Shown here piece by piece: positions 13,204-24,787 of a DNA stretch of 64,000 nt. The translations under genes were made by a program, and so were the position numbers. Numbering within the stretch: the first letter of the stretch is position 1; each line of letters opens with the position of its first letter. Source of the stretch: Gentiana macrophylla (taxonomy: Eukaryota; Streptophyta; Magnoliopsida; Gentianales; Gentianaceae); assembly GCA_026214975.1 (NCBI GenBank), contig JAOBSW010000120.1, forward strand, positions 1 to 64,000, written 5' to 3'. Under the pieces are notes generated by a model that saw only the letters and a program-made list of their open reading frames with translations, was not told where the DNA came from and did not search any database.

Positions 13204-13428
13204 TTAGTTTTATGCATTTATTTCTTGTTTCTACAGTTACTAAAAGAAAAAAGAAAAGCTGCGACTTAGATTGAGTTAATAACAACTTCTTGGTGTTTAG
13301 CCACCTCCGAATTACACACGTTTCACGAGGATTCGACACGACTCACCATACTATGCCTTTACAGTTTGACCCGATACTACATCGGTTAAAATTTGGAATA
13401 GCATTAGAAAAGGCCACGTCGACTTTAC

Positions 13429-13442
13429 GGCGCCGTTGCCGG
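13429..13442 (+). other. Gypsy-type primer binding site candidate
   Basis: ggcgccgttgccgg matches the phrase found after the 5' LTR of many plant Tat/Athila-lineage gypsy elements. It supports a gypsy element running rightward and cut by the R2 array at 14149. Confidence 0.45.
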
Positions 13443-14148
13443 AAGAAAGCAGCGCTAATTCATTGTGTTGAATGGTTTCTACTTGTATTAGCTCAAAATT
13501 CTCGAGGATAAGTCAACACTCTTCTTGTCACATTTCTTTTTATTTTTAGTTGGTACTTGCTTATAGGTAAGTTACCAATCTTTTAACTACTATCTTTTGA
13601 GTTATTTTACATTTTCGATAGTTGATGACGAAGCGGTAAGGCCCCCTCACTCCTTATAAGCTGATATAAACACTTACGAAAAGCGATTAAAGTAGAAAGT
13701 AAGCGTGGTCATCTTGGTCGGGAAATCTGGCGAATCATCATCAAATCGAGAAGCGAGAATGGCGAAACAGGTGATGAAACACACAGAACAAGGGCTAGAA
13801 CATGCTCAAGAGGCATGGACAACACCACTAATAACCAAAATACTTGGAATCTAATAATAGAAATAATCGAGAATCGGAACCATAATAATCATAATAATCT
13901 AACATACCAAACCAGAGACCTATACATGATCAAACCATAGGAGAAATCAGGACTAATAATCTATTCTTTTACCAAATGAAGGAGCAAATAATTTGAAATA
14001 AAATCTCATCTTTTTGGTTTAATTGACACAGAGCCCAATTTCTAGGAGAAGATGATGAAGATCACATCATCATCTCTATCTTTTAGAAGAATTGTGTATC
14101 TGACCAAAAGTCAAGGTGCTAAATCATGAATTAACAAGGATGTCTATG
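13443..14148 (+). other. Truncated gypsy interior, no clear domain
   Basis: Follows the primer-site candidate and ends where R2 LTR a begins. A short frame from the ATG at about 13759 runs into Asn-rich sequence, possibly gag-leader-like, but no gag motif is readable. Confidence 0.3.
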
Positions 14149-15859
14149 TGTTGGACTTATTTCTTAGTTTTGATGATGAGTCCCATACTATTGTTATAGT
14201 GCAAAGGCAAAAGATGTCTAGATCAAATGTATATGTTTATTAGAGTTTGATTCATAAATAGGTTTGATCAAACAAGCCTTTGTAAAGAGACTCTTGACTT
14301 ATATCAATGAGACTAGTCTAGGTCGAGTAGGGTAGGGTAGATAGAGTCGATTAGACTAGTCGAGGAACCTCTTGAAGAACCAGAAAAGTGAAGGTGAGGG
14401 TTCAAACTTCGATTCTGAAGGCTAAGGGATCAAACTTAGTATTTAAAGTCAAGGATATGGAATCGAATTTAGGCAAATGCAGTGATGACCTAGCGATTAC
14501 ATATACACTTGTGTAGAAGATCTAAGTTCCATAAGTTGGATGATATTTGGAACTTAGTTATAATTAAAATGATGTAATCTAACTTCACAATCTAAAGTTA
14601 GATAAAAGAAATCAATTTGCATTATATTTTATACGAAATATGATTTTATTGGTGATTGGTACTTGACGGTGATGAACTCTTTGATATATACCTCGATTAA
14701 TTCATGATTATTTTGAAAGATTACTTGGATAAGGACAGCCAACTACCTCGATTTGATCAAACAAATCGGTGGTTAGAAGATAAAAACGTTAGGATGATTG
14801 AGGACTTTATCCAATGGACACAAGTCAAAGGTGGAATGTTTGCCTTGTCAAGGAATTACAGCGATGTCGATCCTATGAATAGTGACATAATGCAAATCAG
14901 ATGGGACAAAAACAAAGAGCAGTTACATTTGGAATTCAAATACAAGTCACATGCATTCTTGCCTATAAATAGAAGACTTTCAACTCAGAAAAATAAGATG
15001 AATTTTGGGATAAACTTTAAGTGTTAATCTTGGTGAAAAACACCTGCTCTTGAACTTCTTTGAGCATAAACCTCTTGTTGATCTAGTAAATTTCTTCAAG
15101 TGCAATCTGTATTCAAAGTGCATCAAGACTACACACTTGAAGGCGCAGGCTGCTTGATTACATCATCCTAATCAAATTGCTTTGCACCATTGAATCATTA
15201 CTTGATTCAATCTTTATTTCATAAAGAACTCTTGAAAACAGTGAAGCATCTGCTTTGGGTGTGTGTGGTGTTGTTTGTGGTGGAGGTGGTGAAGAGGCAA
15301 TCCACCCTTCAGGACCAGTGGAAGACTCGGGAAGCGACAATCCTACTGTTCCCGAGTTTTTGAGTTTGTGAAGCCATAGTTATTGGTGAAGGACAAGCAA
15401 CCTTAGGAATCTTTGTAAAAGCTATATTAAAGATCTCTACAGTGAATTTCCTCAACATCACGAGGAGAAGAGTGGGTGCGAGAGATTACATCACACTGGA
15501 ACCACTATAAAATCTGCCTACTTACTTTCGACATTTACTTTACGCACTTGGTTTATTTCATTCATCAACTTCTTGAATCCAGCATAGTGAAATCACACAC
15601 TTGCACTCTTGAGTATCTAATACTTAGTATCATATTTTAACAACAAGTACTAAGGCTTAATTTTGATATAATTCCATTTGCACAAATTCGACCAAACTAA
15701 TTTGTCGATGAACTACATTTATCGGCCAGACTCACGAGGTCTCAGCGAACTCTGAAATATCAATGAATTGCTTGAAGTTGAAATTTATTAACTCAAAGTT
15801 TTAAGTGTTAAGTTTATTCACCCCCTCTAAACTTAGCAAAGCCTTCTCAAGGACCAACA
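14149..15859 (+). repeat. R2 LTR a
   Basis: Starts tgttggacttatttctta and ends aaggaccaaca, two bases before the primer site. The same start recurs at 22987, 35043 and 38291, and the same end at 24681 and 39970. It contains a TATA box at 14964-14972. Confidence 0.9.
14964..14972 (+). promoter_or_regulatory. TATA box in R2 LTR a
   Basis: tataaatag in the context gcctataaatagaag is conserved in all four R2 LTRs. Confidence 0.65.
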
Positions 15860-15861
15860 AT

Positions 15862-15873
15862 TGGTATCGAGGC
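15862..15873 (+). other. R2 internal I primer binding site
   Basis: tggtatcgaggc is the tRNA-iMet-type primer site, with a change at the CAG position relative to the expected tggtatcagagc. Confidence 0.75.
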
Positions 15874-15965
15874 GATGCTTACATTGCGAAGTAATCCTAC
15901 TTGTTGTGCTTGTGGAAATTCTTTAAAACTTTCTTTCAAGTTCTTGATTTTCAAAGACTTGCATC

Positions 15966-17090
15966 ATGGACAATACTCGGTATGCTAGAACTATCTTTGA
16001 TGTGTTCTCTTGATAGATTTGATGAGTATAAGCGTCGAATGCGAGGCATACACTGCTTGCTACTCTCATGATGAGATGATGGATGTACTAAGTGATGGAC
16101 CCTTTGGAAATTACTAAAGCGATGCTGATGGGTGATACAAGCGAGTACATTCTAAACAAAAGAGAATGGAATGCGAGAAGGCAGGAAAAGAGCAAACCTC
16201 AACAACATTGCTATAGACATCATTTACAGAACCTTGGATAGCAATATGTACATGAAGGTTAAGATTGCAAGGCTGCAAAGGAACTTTGGGACAAGATTCA
16301 CTTGATCTGAGAAACCTTGATGCAATAAAGAAGAACAAAATCGAGTGTGCCCGGAAAGAGGTTCCAAAAGTTCAAAATCTTTGCCAAATGAAACCATTGA
16401 GCAAATGGAGTCTAGATTCAATGCAATCTGGATGAACTTACCTGCTTTGAGTGTAAGTTATTCAAAAGAAATAAACACCAAAATCTTGGAAGCTCTACTG
16501 CAAAGATGTTTGGAAAATGAAAGTATTTGCAATTGAAGAAATGAGAAAGTTACATGAAGAAGACACCTTCAAATTGTTTTGAGATCTAAAGGCTTATGAA
16601 TTTAGCAAAAAGCTTGTGCACTGAGGCGAAAAAAGAAAGAGCCAAAACCCCTTTGCATTGCATTGCTTCACATCATGAAGAAACATCGAGGAAGACATGA
16701 TGATCTCTTTGGATGAAATGCAAGAAGCGGTGCCTCTTGAGCAAGAAAATCGAGGAATGATGAAGGCTGGAAAGGCCCTTCAGAAATTTCACAAAGAGGC
16801 CCTCTTGAAAGAAGGAAAGAAGAACCAAGAAAGATAATGACTATACGTGCTTTCATTGCAGAAGCAGGACACTTCAAACACAGTATCACGAGTTAAAACA
16901 AGGCAAGGAACACGATTATCTCTGCTTCAATTGCAAGAAGCCTGGACATTTTAGACTGATTGTCGGACTCACTGAAGACCAAGAGTCAACAAAGAAGACA
17001 TGGCAAGAAGGCTATGGTTCTTTGAAGATGAATCGAGGTATGAAGTTGAATGCGAAAAGGGAATGAATCGGATGACCACGGCTTTGGTTC
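15966..17090 (+). pseudogene. gag: R2-I gag (broken)
   Basis: Capsid/nucleocapsid protein that coats the element RNA. The start ATG at 15966 begins MDNT, as in internal II. In shifting frames I can read the copia gag core (a stretch around GSKSSKSLPNETIEQMESRF at about 16360, then FNAIWMNLPALS), followed by Lys/Glu-rich sequence. Two CCHC zinc knuckles follow (about 16850 and 16920-16957, the latter reading CFNCKKPGHFRL). Frame changes occur several times, and the first stop comes within 15 codons. The copy is non-functional as written, but many breaks sit at CAG/CTG-like sites where base-calling error is suspected. Confidence 0.75.
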
Positions 17091-18240
17091 TTTGACATGG
17101 AGGATTATGCCTTGATGGCCAATATGGATGAAGCGAGGAGGTATACAATCTGTATCTATCAATACTCCTCTACTGGAAGTGATTGTGAATCAACATGTGG
17201 TTCAAATCCTAGAAATTCGACAACAATGAGACTTTGGATGCCATCCTTAATCAGCGAGGATAATACAATCAGTTTATGAGGTTGTGAAGGCTGAAAAAAG
17301 CTCTTGAATTGGAAGTTGGAAGATTGAAAATTTGAATTAAGGGTTCTCAAAGGTAAGGAAAAGATGTTGAACATAATCGAGAATAAGTCTGCTGAACATC
17401 CAGTGACCTCTGAATCTCTTTGAACCATCTTGTTCCCTTTCACATACAAATCGGGAAAGCCTTATGGAGATAGGCTGGGCTTGGATTTGGAACTCAACAA
17501 TCTAACAAGAGTGGATCAGTAAGGTCCTTTGAACTAGCACGAGGTGGTCCTAAGTTTGTACACACTAGATCCAACTCCGAAATAAGATTCTTTGAGGCGG
17601 TAAAACCCTCTGAGAATGCTTCAAGGAAGCAAAATCGAGAAGTCAAAGAAGTCAACGACTCTAATAAAAGAATAAATCTAAAAATAGAATTTCTTTGTGC
17701 CTTACAAGCCTCTTGATAGCGGACACTGCTACCAAGTCTATTTGGACCACGGAAGGATAAGAGGCGAGAAATATTCAAGGATAAGAATCTAAACCCAAAA
17801 TGTTAATAATTCAAGGGATACTTATCTTGGGGAAAGGTAGATTGTTCCTCTTGGTGATGATTGGAATATCCCTGCATACAATGCTAAAGCGATAAGTATA
17901 ACCATCTTGCTGAGGTAAAACCTAGACAATGGGATCGGTGGAGGACTTACACAAGACCTCGTGCGGACTCATACTACGAGATTATTTACAACAGACTGGC
18001 AAGCAAATGGTTATGCTAATGCTTACAACACCAAGAATCACTTCAAGCGACATTATAAACCAAAGGCCGGAAAACATATGTGAATTCTACACAACTCTTT
18101 GTTAGAACTTATGGATGTGTGGAATACATGTATGAACAAAGTATGACACATTGACACAGGAGAGAAGACCTTATGGAGACATGCCAAGAGGTCATGCTTA
18201 CCATGACCATTATGGACCCAAGCAGGTTTGGGTACCTAAA
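17091..18240 (+). pseudogene. R2-I gag-to-protease linker
   Basis: Collinear with 25900-27080 in internal II. Frames are fragmentary, with Ser/Lys-rich phrases and the shared MEDYALMANMDE near 17097. Just before the protease it reads GPKQVWVPK in one frame (about 18217), a phrase often seen ahead of copia protease in plants. It has no enzymatic motif and belongs to the polyprotein. Confidence 0.55.
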
Positions 18241-18251
18241 ATGCATTAACT

Positions 18252-18512
18252 TTGTTTTGTAAGATTATGCAGTACTTTGGTGGTGGATGTTCTAGACACA
18301 TGACAAAAATAAGCCTTTGTCGACAAACTTTGTGGCAAAAGATGGTCAAGGGTGAATTTTGGCAACAAGAATACACTGGATATACAAGAGGATATGGCAC
18401 ACTTGTGAGGAATGGACTTACAATCAAGAATGTTGCATATGTGGAAGAATTTGGACTACAACTTCTGAGCCTTTGGACAATTAGTGACAAAGGGATACAA
18501 GGTCACTTTTGA
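18252..18512 (+). pseudogene. pol: R2-I protease and start of pre-integrase segment
   Basis: Aspartic protease segment that cuts the polyprotein. The frame holds GCSRHMTK (about 18283-18306), the sequence after the catalytic Asp-Ser/Thr-Gly of plant copia proteases. The preceding residues read FGG instead of the expected D-S/T, so the catalytic Asp is not visible. The frame continues with YGTLVRNGLTIKNVAYVE, a conserved pre-integrase stretch. Loss of the Asp could be a real mutation or an indel artefact; internal II shows a similar disturbance. Confidence 0.65.
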
Positions 18513-18599
18513 CAAAGACAATTGTATTGTCATTAGTGAAAGAGGTGATCAAGTTGTACTTCTTTGGTAGAAGACAATAGAACATGTATGTTGTGGATT

Positions 18600-19450
18600 G
18601 GTCTCTGCGGTTCGAACACTGCTGATTGTACATACCAAGTCAGAACTCAATTGGCTATGGCACAAGAAGTTGAATCACTTAAACTTTGATGATATTAACT
18701 AGTTGGTGAAGAAGAAATTGGTGATTGGTTTACGAGATCACATTCAAGAAGGATGCTATATGTGATGCTTATCGGCCAAGGTAAGCAGATAAAGTCAAGT
18801 TTCAAATCAAAGACCAAACAATCAACTAATAGAGTGTTGGGTGATGCATATGGATCTTTTGGGCCAATAACTCCAACAAGTATAACGAGGAAAGAAGTAC
18901 ACTTTAGTGGTTGTGGATGATTATTCAAGGTACACTTGGGTGATATTTATGAACAAGAAAAGTGAAACACTTCAAAGCATGCCTAATCTTACGAAAGATT
19001 ACAAAATGAGAAGAGTTTAAGTGATAAAGATAAGATCGGATCAGAGTCTTGAATTTCTCAAAAAAGTTATAAGAGAATATTGTGAGCAGAATGGTGTACT
19101 ACATCAACTTCTTGCTTGCTTTGAGTACACCTCATGACAAAATGGGGTTCTTTGAGAGAAGAAAGCAGAACTCTAAAGGCGGGAAGAACTATGATTTGTG
19201 AAGCATTGCTACGAAGATATTGAAATTTGAAAGCGATAAATCTGACATGCTATACACAAAAGCAGAACTTGATAAACAAGAAGGCTACTTGAAGACACCT
19301 TATGAGGTTTGGAATGGAAGGAAACCTAACATATCTTATTTCCATCCATTTGGAAGCAAATGTTTTATTCTAAATCATAAGGTACATTTGAAAACATTCC
19401 AACCAAAATCGGATGTAGGAATTTTCTTGGGATACTCTTGATCGTGAGCA
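18600..19450 (+). pseudogene. pol: R2-I integrase (broken)
   Basis: Inserts the cDNA into the genome. The HHCC zinc domain appears as LNWLWHKKLNHLNF (18646-18690). The catalytic core appears as VVVDDYSRYTWVIFMNKK (about 18905-18960), and the SD of the second catalytic Asp near 19040. The third region (about 19130-19180) is disturbed. The C-terminal part, at 19220-19441, is still open. At least four frame changes are needed to connect these pieces. Confidence 0.75.
19220..19441 (+). CDS. pol: R2-I integrase C-terminal fragment, open frame
   Basis: A 73-codon frame with TPYEVWNGRKPNISYFHPFG, then GSKCFILN and the closing FLGYS. This is the standard end of copia integrase before the linker to RT. 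The nominal start Met is internal to the polyprotein. It is a fragment of the larger broken frame, not a separate protein. Confidence 0.7.
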   Translation: MKFESDKSDMLYTKAELDKQEGYLKTPYEVWNGRKPNISYFHPFGSKCFILNHKVHLKTFQPKSDVGIFLGYS

Positions 19451-19914
19451 TTGAGTCTTGAACAAAGGTCAACTGAAACATGAAGAAACAATTCATGTTG
19501 TGTTTGATGAACTAAGTTCTTTGGTATGGAAAATGAAGATTGTGAACTGTTGAGAATCAACAAGTCAGCTGATCTGATTGTGTTGAAGTTTTGGAAAGAT
19601 TCAATGACTTAAAAGTTTAAATCTGCCCTTGGAACACCTGCTTGATAATATTCTTGATGCAACAAGTGAGGCGGTTCAGGATCTGCGACCCCCTGTAGAA
19701 GAAGCCACATGAGACCTCACTTGAAGATGAGATTCTGTCAATCAAAATAAGCGAGAATCCACAATGGTTAAGGAATCACCGGTGAACAAGTTATTGGCAG
19801 TATCTGCGACAAGGTGTGAGGACTAGAAGACAAGCTGGAAGCTATGTTTACTTGTTTTCTATCTCAAATGGAACCTAAAGTTGTTGAAGAAGCAATTTGA
19901 GATCAGTTGGATAA

Positions 19915-20740
19915 TTGCTATGCAAGAGGAATTGAATGAATTTGAAAGAAATCAAGTTTGGACACTAGTTGATAGGCCAAATCATGCAAGAAATAAACTT
20001 GATGAATGCAGTACCATTGTGAGAGAATAAGGCCATACTAGTTGCAAAAGGCTATTCTCAAATTTGAAGGAATAGATTTTGATGAAACTTATGCACTGTT
20101 GCAAGGTGGAAGCTATCAGTTATTCTTGGCACATCTTGCATTTAAGAACTTCAAAGTATATCAAATGGATGTCAAGAGTGCATTTTTGAATGGCATTACA
20201 GAGGAGGAAGTGTATGTTCGACCAACCTCTCTGGATTTGAAGTTAATGATCAAGAAGATAAAGTGTATAGACTCAACAAAGCACTTTATAATTTGAAACA
20301 AGCACCAAGAGCATGGTATGAGACTACTATCTCAATTCTTGGTGGACAATGGTTTTACAAAAGGCACCATTGACAAGACACTTTTGAGAATCGGTGAAGG
20401 GGGCGACACCACTGCTCAGTACAAATTTATGTGGATGACATAAATTTTGGTTACGAAAATGATTTACTAATGAAAAGTTTGCAAATCTAATGAAAGTAAA
20501 TTCAAATGAGTATGATGGGAGAAATGAACTACTTTTTGGGATTGAAAGTTAAGCAGAGATGAAAGATGGAATTTTCATTCATCAAACCAAATATACCAAG
20601 GAGTTCTTTGAAGAAGTTTGGTATGAAGCACACTTAAGAATTCAACTCCTATGAGTACTAACATCAGATTGGATGAAGATAAAGAAGGCAAAGATGTTGA
20701 TCGGACCTTATCTGAAGGATGATAGGCGGTCTAGCATGCT
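19915..20740 (+). pseudogene. pol: R2-I reverse transcriptase (broken)
   Basis: Copies element RNA into DNA. The N-terminal signature MQEELNEFERNQVWTL starts at about 19919, but the following IIGTKWV block, present at 28850 in internal II, is deleted here. The palm is readable as [13 protein letters not shown] (20159-20197) and the YVDD catalytic box lies at 20428-20439. Several single-base shifts separate these blocks, so the copy is inactive as written. Confidence 0.8.
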
Positions 20741-20999
20741 ACTTGCCAATAGGGACTGATATATCCTTTCTTTGTAGAGTGTTTTTGTGCAAGATTTCAA
20801 TCTAAACCTAAAGAAAGTCATTTAGGTGCGAGTCAAGAGAGTTCTCAAGTATCTTAAAGAGACTATGGGAGTAGGGATATGGTATTCCAAGGAAGGAAGC
20901 TTCAAAGTTATATCTTACTCAAATTACGATTATCTTTGGATGCAAGATTGATAGAAAAAGCACCTCGGGGAACTTTGTGATTAATGGGAAATAGTAAGG
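20741..20999 (+). pseudogene. pol: R2-I RNase H, 3' truncated
   Basis: Begins with the copia RT-RNase H connection (KESHLGA-type phrase, near 20810). It stops at about 20998, where sequence equivalent to 29875 of internal II jumps to sequence equivalent to about 31826. The second half of RNase H and the start of the post-pol frame, roughly 1.95 kb, are gone. Confidence 0.7.
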
Positions 21000-22986
21000 A
21001 AAACAAGAAAAGAAAGCTGACCTGATTGCTGAGTGTGTGAGGTCAAGTGGAATTTCTGACCTGCTTTGTTTCTGCCCAAGTAGAACTTTGTTGAGATTTT
21101 AAGGAACAACGGAAGGAAGCTAGTAGAAAGAGAAAATCTCTTTGGAAAAGATGATGATGAACTCTCTCCAAAAGAATGAAGGAAATTTGCCAAAAGAAAA
21201 AGCATAGCAAAGGAAAGAATTGAAAATTTTGAAGGCACGAGAGAGCCCAGAAGAGGCATCGATGAAAGAAGAAGAAATTTGTTGAGGTGAGCCCTCAACT
21301 ATCATTCCTTTGTGGTGATTCTGACTCCTCACTGAAGAGGTTGTCAAGTCTCACGATCTTTGGGCGAGGTTGTTGTTGAACAATCTGTTGAAGATATCTA
21401 TTGATCTTTGACCCTGAACTCTTTGTAGTATCTCTTGAAGAACCACGACAAACCACTTTGAACTGAACTGCTTGTGGTAGGCGTGAAGAAGTAATTGAAA
21501 ACTTGGTTGAAGACCTGCAAGTGTGGCAAGAACTCGGGGGAAGAAGCGATCTGCTTTGCTAACCCTGTGATGAGCATGTAAGTCGAGGGGAACCAAATGT
21601 AGTGCAGATGGAAGTAAGTAGGCACAAATGTTCGAGTCTCGGCAACCTCACCGACTTTCAAACATCTGTTGAAGAAACAATGAACCCTTGTTACAGGACC
21701 TTTGGAAGTCAACAAGAGTCTGGAGTTGCTCAGGAGATCTTTCATGCCATTTGAAGGCATGTGAAAGCAAGGAAGAAAGCGAGAGAGAGTATGTAGACCC
21801 CAAACTTGACCAAATTGTGACTCTACTGATGGAAGTTTGGTTTTACAAAAGACAAAAGCATTTCTTTGAACCGATAGCGGATCTTGAAGAATTGGCTTTT
21901 GACAAGTTGGGAGTGGAAAACTTCTTTGGATCGATTGATACAACCTTGCTTGCAATCAAGGCGATGGATTTATTTGATGAGCAAGAAGGAGGAAGGTATC
22001 AAGTTTAGAGATCAAGAGATGGAGATGATGATTCTTCCTCGTCATCGGATAGTAGATGAGACTTTCATACTGGACCGGGAGAATCAAGTGGGGCTGCACT
22101 GCGACAAATGAACCCACAGTACTGTGGTCCGCAATCTTTGGTAAGTTTCTTTGAGGCAGTAATTTGGAGAGATGGATGAGGATCTGAGGATCTCACCATG
22201 GATGATCTGGAAGCATTGATCAATGAAGAGTATTACTCTGAGTCTTTGGTAAAATTTTGGTTGATGAATCTCACACATTCCTTGTTGCAGAGCCTCTTGT
22301 ACAACTGAAGTTGAGCAGTGAGGATTTGGATGGAGAAAAGGTTATTGATCACGGTGAACCTAGTTCCAGCTCGAGGAAGAATCTATTGAATATCAGGGTG
22401 GATTTGACTTTGAGGGCACTCTTTTTCAGCGCCATCATCTGCATAAGATTAGTAATCTTTGAAGGATTCCAAGTGGATAATGAGGCTATATTCAATCCAG
22501 GAGGAAGTTGAAAGAGAGTGAGGTTCTGAAAGGTACAAGCGGCCACACTGGAAAAGGTTGGAGCAGGAGGTACAAGCTGCTGAGTCTCAAGCGACACTGG
22601 ACAAAGGTTGGAACTGACTTGGGTTTGGAGAAACCCTTGTTGTTGAAGAAGCTTTTTGTGTGAGTGGAGCTCTTGGAGCCAAGGCCCCTTGTAGGGAAGG
22701 ATAGTCAGTGAAATTGCTGTTGTTAATCAAGAAGAGCATTTCTTTGGACTATGACTCTGATGATGAAGAGTTTCAAATTTTGGAGAAGAAGAAGGCTGCT
22801 GTGAAGAACTTTTGCACAAGATCAGTCATGGAAGATATTCTTGGTGCTATGGTTGAGAAGGACCTCCCCTAACTGGGAGAGATATGAGTAAGCAATGGTC
22901 ATTAGCGAGACAACATGCACAATATAGAGTTGAGAGCTCTTGATGGACTCTTGGCAATGAGAATGAGCCGGTGAAGTACCGATTGC
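21000..22986 (+). pseudogene. R2-I post-pol region (5' and 3' deleted)
   Basis: Collinear with about 31826-33830 of internal II, the middle of the extra post-pol frame. The best-kept part is the open frame 21688-22008. The copy ends abruptly in gtgaagtacc at about 22976-22985, next to LTR b. The last ~1.2 kb present in internal II, including the polypurine tract, is missing. Open frames on the minus strand here (for example 21398-21955) are shadows. Confidence 0.65.
21688..22008 (+). CDS. R2-I post-pol ORF, central fragment
   Basis: A 106-codon frame. From about codon 34 it matches in order the broken frames near 32610-32830 of internal II, with phrases such as YVDPKLDQ and DTTLLAIKAMDLFD. 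It is acidic to neutral, with no membrane segment. The function is unknown; it belongs to the extra protein after pol described at 30901-34879. Confidence 0.5.
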   Translation: MLQDLWKSTRVWSCSGDLSCHLKACESKEESEREYVDPKLDQIVTLLMEVWFYKRQKHFFEPIADLEELAFDKLGVENFFGSIDTTLLAIKAMDLFDEQEGGRYQV

Positions 22987-24681
22987 TGTTGGACTTATTT
23001 CTTAGTTTTGATGATGAGTGCCATACTATTTGTTATAGTGCAAAGGCAAAAGATGTCTAGATCAAATGTATAGGTTTATTAGAGTTTGATTCATAAATAG
23101 GTTTGATCAAACAAGCCTTTGTAAAGCTGGTGATTGATATCAATGACTAGTCTAAAGTCGATGGGGTAGATAGGTCGGTAGACTAGTCGAGGAACCTCTT
23201 TATTGAAGGCGAAGGTGAGGTTCAAACTTCGATTCTGAAGGCTAAGGGATCAAACTTAGTATTTAAAGTCAAGGATATGGAATCGAGAATTTAGGCAAGT
23301 CTGTGATGACCTAAGCGATTACATATACCTTATGTAGAAGGTCTAAGTTCCATAAGTTGGATGATGTTTGGAACTTAGTTATAATTAAAATGATGTAATC
23401 TAACTTCACAATTAAAAGTTAGATAAAAGAAATCATTGCATTATATTTTATACACGAAATATGATGATTAGTGGTGATTGTAACCAATGATGATGAACCT
23501 CTAGCGATATATACCTCGATTAATTCAAGATTATTTTGGAAGATTACATGGATAAGGACAGCCAACTACCTCGATTTGATCAAACAAATCGGTGGTTAGA
23601 GATAAAACGTTAGGATGATTGAGGACTTTATCCAATGGACACAAGTCAAAGGGTGGGCCAATTTGCCTTGTCAAAAGGAATTACAGCGATGTCGATCCTA
23701 TGAATAGTGACAGAATGCAAATCGGATGGGACAAAAACAAAGGCAGTTACATTTGAAATTCAAATACAAGTCACATGCATTCTTGCCTATAAATAGAAGA
23801 CTTTCAACTCGAGAAAAAGATGATGAATTTTGGATAAACTTTAAGTGTTAATCTTGAAAAAGGTGAAAAACACCCTGGCTTGAACTTCTTGAGCATAAAC
23901 CTCTTGATCTAGTAAATTTCTTCAAGTGCATCTGTATTCAAAATTTGCATCAAGACTACACACTTGAAGGCGCAGGCTCTTGATTACATCATCCTAATCA
24001 AGCTGCTGCAACTGAATCATTTACTTGATTCAATCTTTATTTCATAAAGAACCTGCTGAAGACAGTGAAGCATCTGTTGGGTGTGAAAGACTGTTGTTTG
24101 TGGTGGAACTGGTGAAGAGGCAATCCTACCCTTCAAGGACCAGTGGAAGACTCAGGAGCAGCAATCCTATCTGTTCCCAATTTTCAATTTGTGAAGCCAT
24201 AGTTATTGGTGAAGGACAAGCAACCTTAGGAATCTTTGTAAAAGCTATATCAAAGATCTCTAGTGAATTTCCTCAACATCACGGGGAGAAGAGTGGGTGA
24301 CGAGGATTACATCACACTGGAACCACTATAAAATCGCCTACTTACTTTCGGCATTTACTTTACGCACTTAGTTTATTTCATTCATCAACCTCTGAATCTA
24401 GCAACTGAAATCACACACTTGCACTACTGAGTATCTAATACTTAGTATCATATTTTAACAACAAGTACTAAGGCTTAATTTTGATATAATTCCGCTGCAC
24501 AAATTCAGCAAACTAATTTGTCAGTGAACTACATTTATCGGTGAGGCTCACGAGGTCTCAACAGAACTCTGAAATATCAGTGAATTGCTTTGAAGTTAAA
24601 TTTGTTAACTCCAAAGTTTTAAGTGTTAAGTTTATTCCCCCCCCCCCTAAACTTAAGCAAAGCCTTTTCAAAGGACCAACA
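22987..24681 (+). repeat. R2 LTR b
   Basis: Full-length LTR (tgttggacttatttc to ggaccaaca) collinear with LTR a. It serves both as the right boundary of internal I and as the 5' LTR of internal II. No polypurine tract precedes it, because the end of internal I is deleted. Confidence 0.9.
23788..23796 (+). promoter_or_regulatory. TATA box in R2 LTR b
   Basis: tataaatag, collinear with LTR a; the likely promoter of internal II. Confidence 0.65.
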
Positions 24682-24683
24682 AT

Positions 24684-24695
24684 TGGTATCGGAGC
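24684..24695 (+). other. R2 internal II primer binding site
   Basis: tggtatcggagc, tRNA-iMet type, two bases after the LTR end. Confidence 0.8.
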
Positions 24696-24787
24696 GGTGC
24701 TTACATTACGAAGTAATCCTACTTGTTGTGCTTGTGAAAATTCTTTAAAACTTTCTTTCAAATTCTTGATTTTCAAAGACTTGCATC

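Larger units (their letters stand above)
11591..13425 (+). repeat. Probable Ty3/gypsy LTR carrying a TA microsatellite
   Basis: The stretch opens with tgatgtatgataaaaat, has a TATA box at 12006-12013 after a GC-rich block, and ends shortly before ggcgccgttgccgg (13429-13442). That string is the common primer-site wording of plant Tat/Athila-type gypsy elements. No second LTR is in the window, so the boundaries and the identity are inferred. An alternative is that only 11591-12250 is the LTR and the rest is unrelated. Confidence 0.35.

Noticed and set aside
12976..13339. Two overlapping open frames of Tyr-Ile repeats
   Set aside because: They are translations of the (TA)n microsatellite on both strands.
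14144..14148. 5 bp target duplication for the R2 array
   Set aside because: ctatg on the left and aagtg on the right do not match.
21398..21955. 185-codon minus-strand ORF
   Set aside because: Antisense shadow of the R2 post-pol frame; the plus strand has the family-conserved wording.
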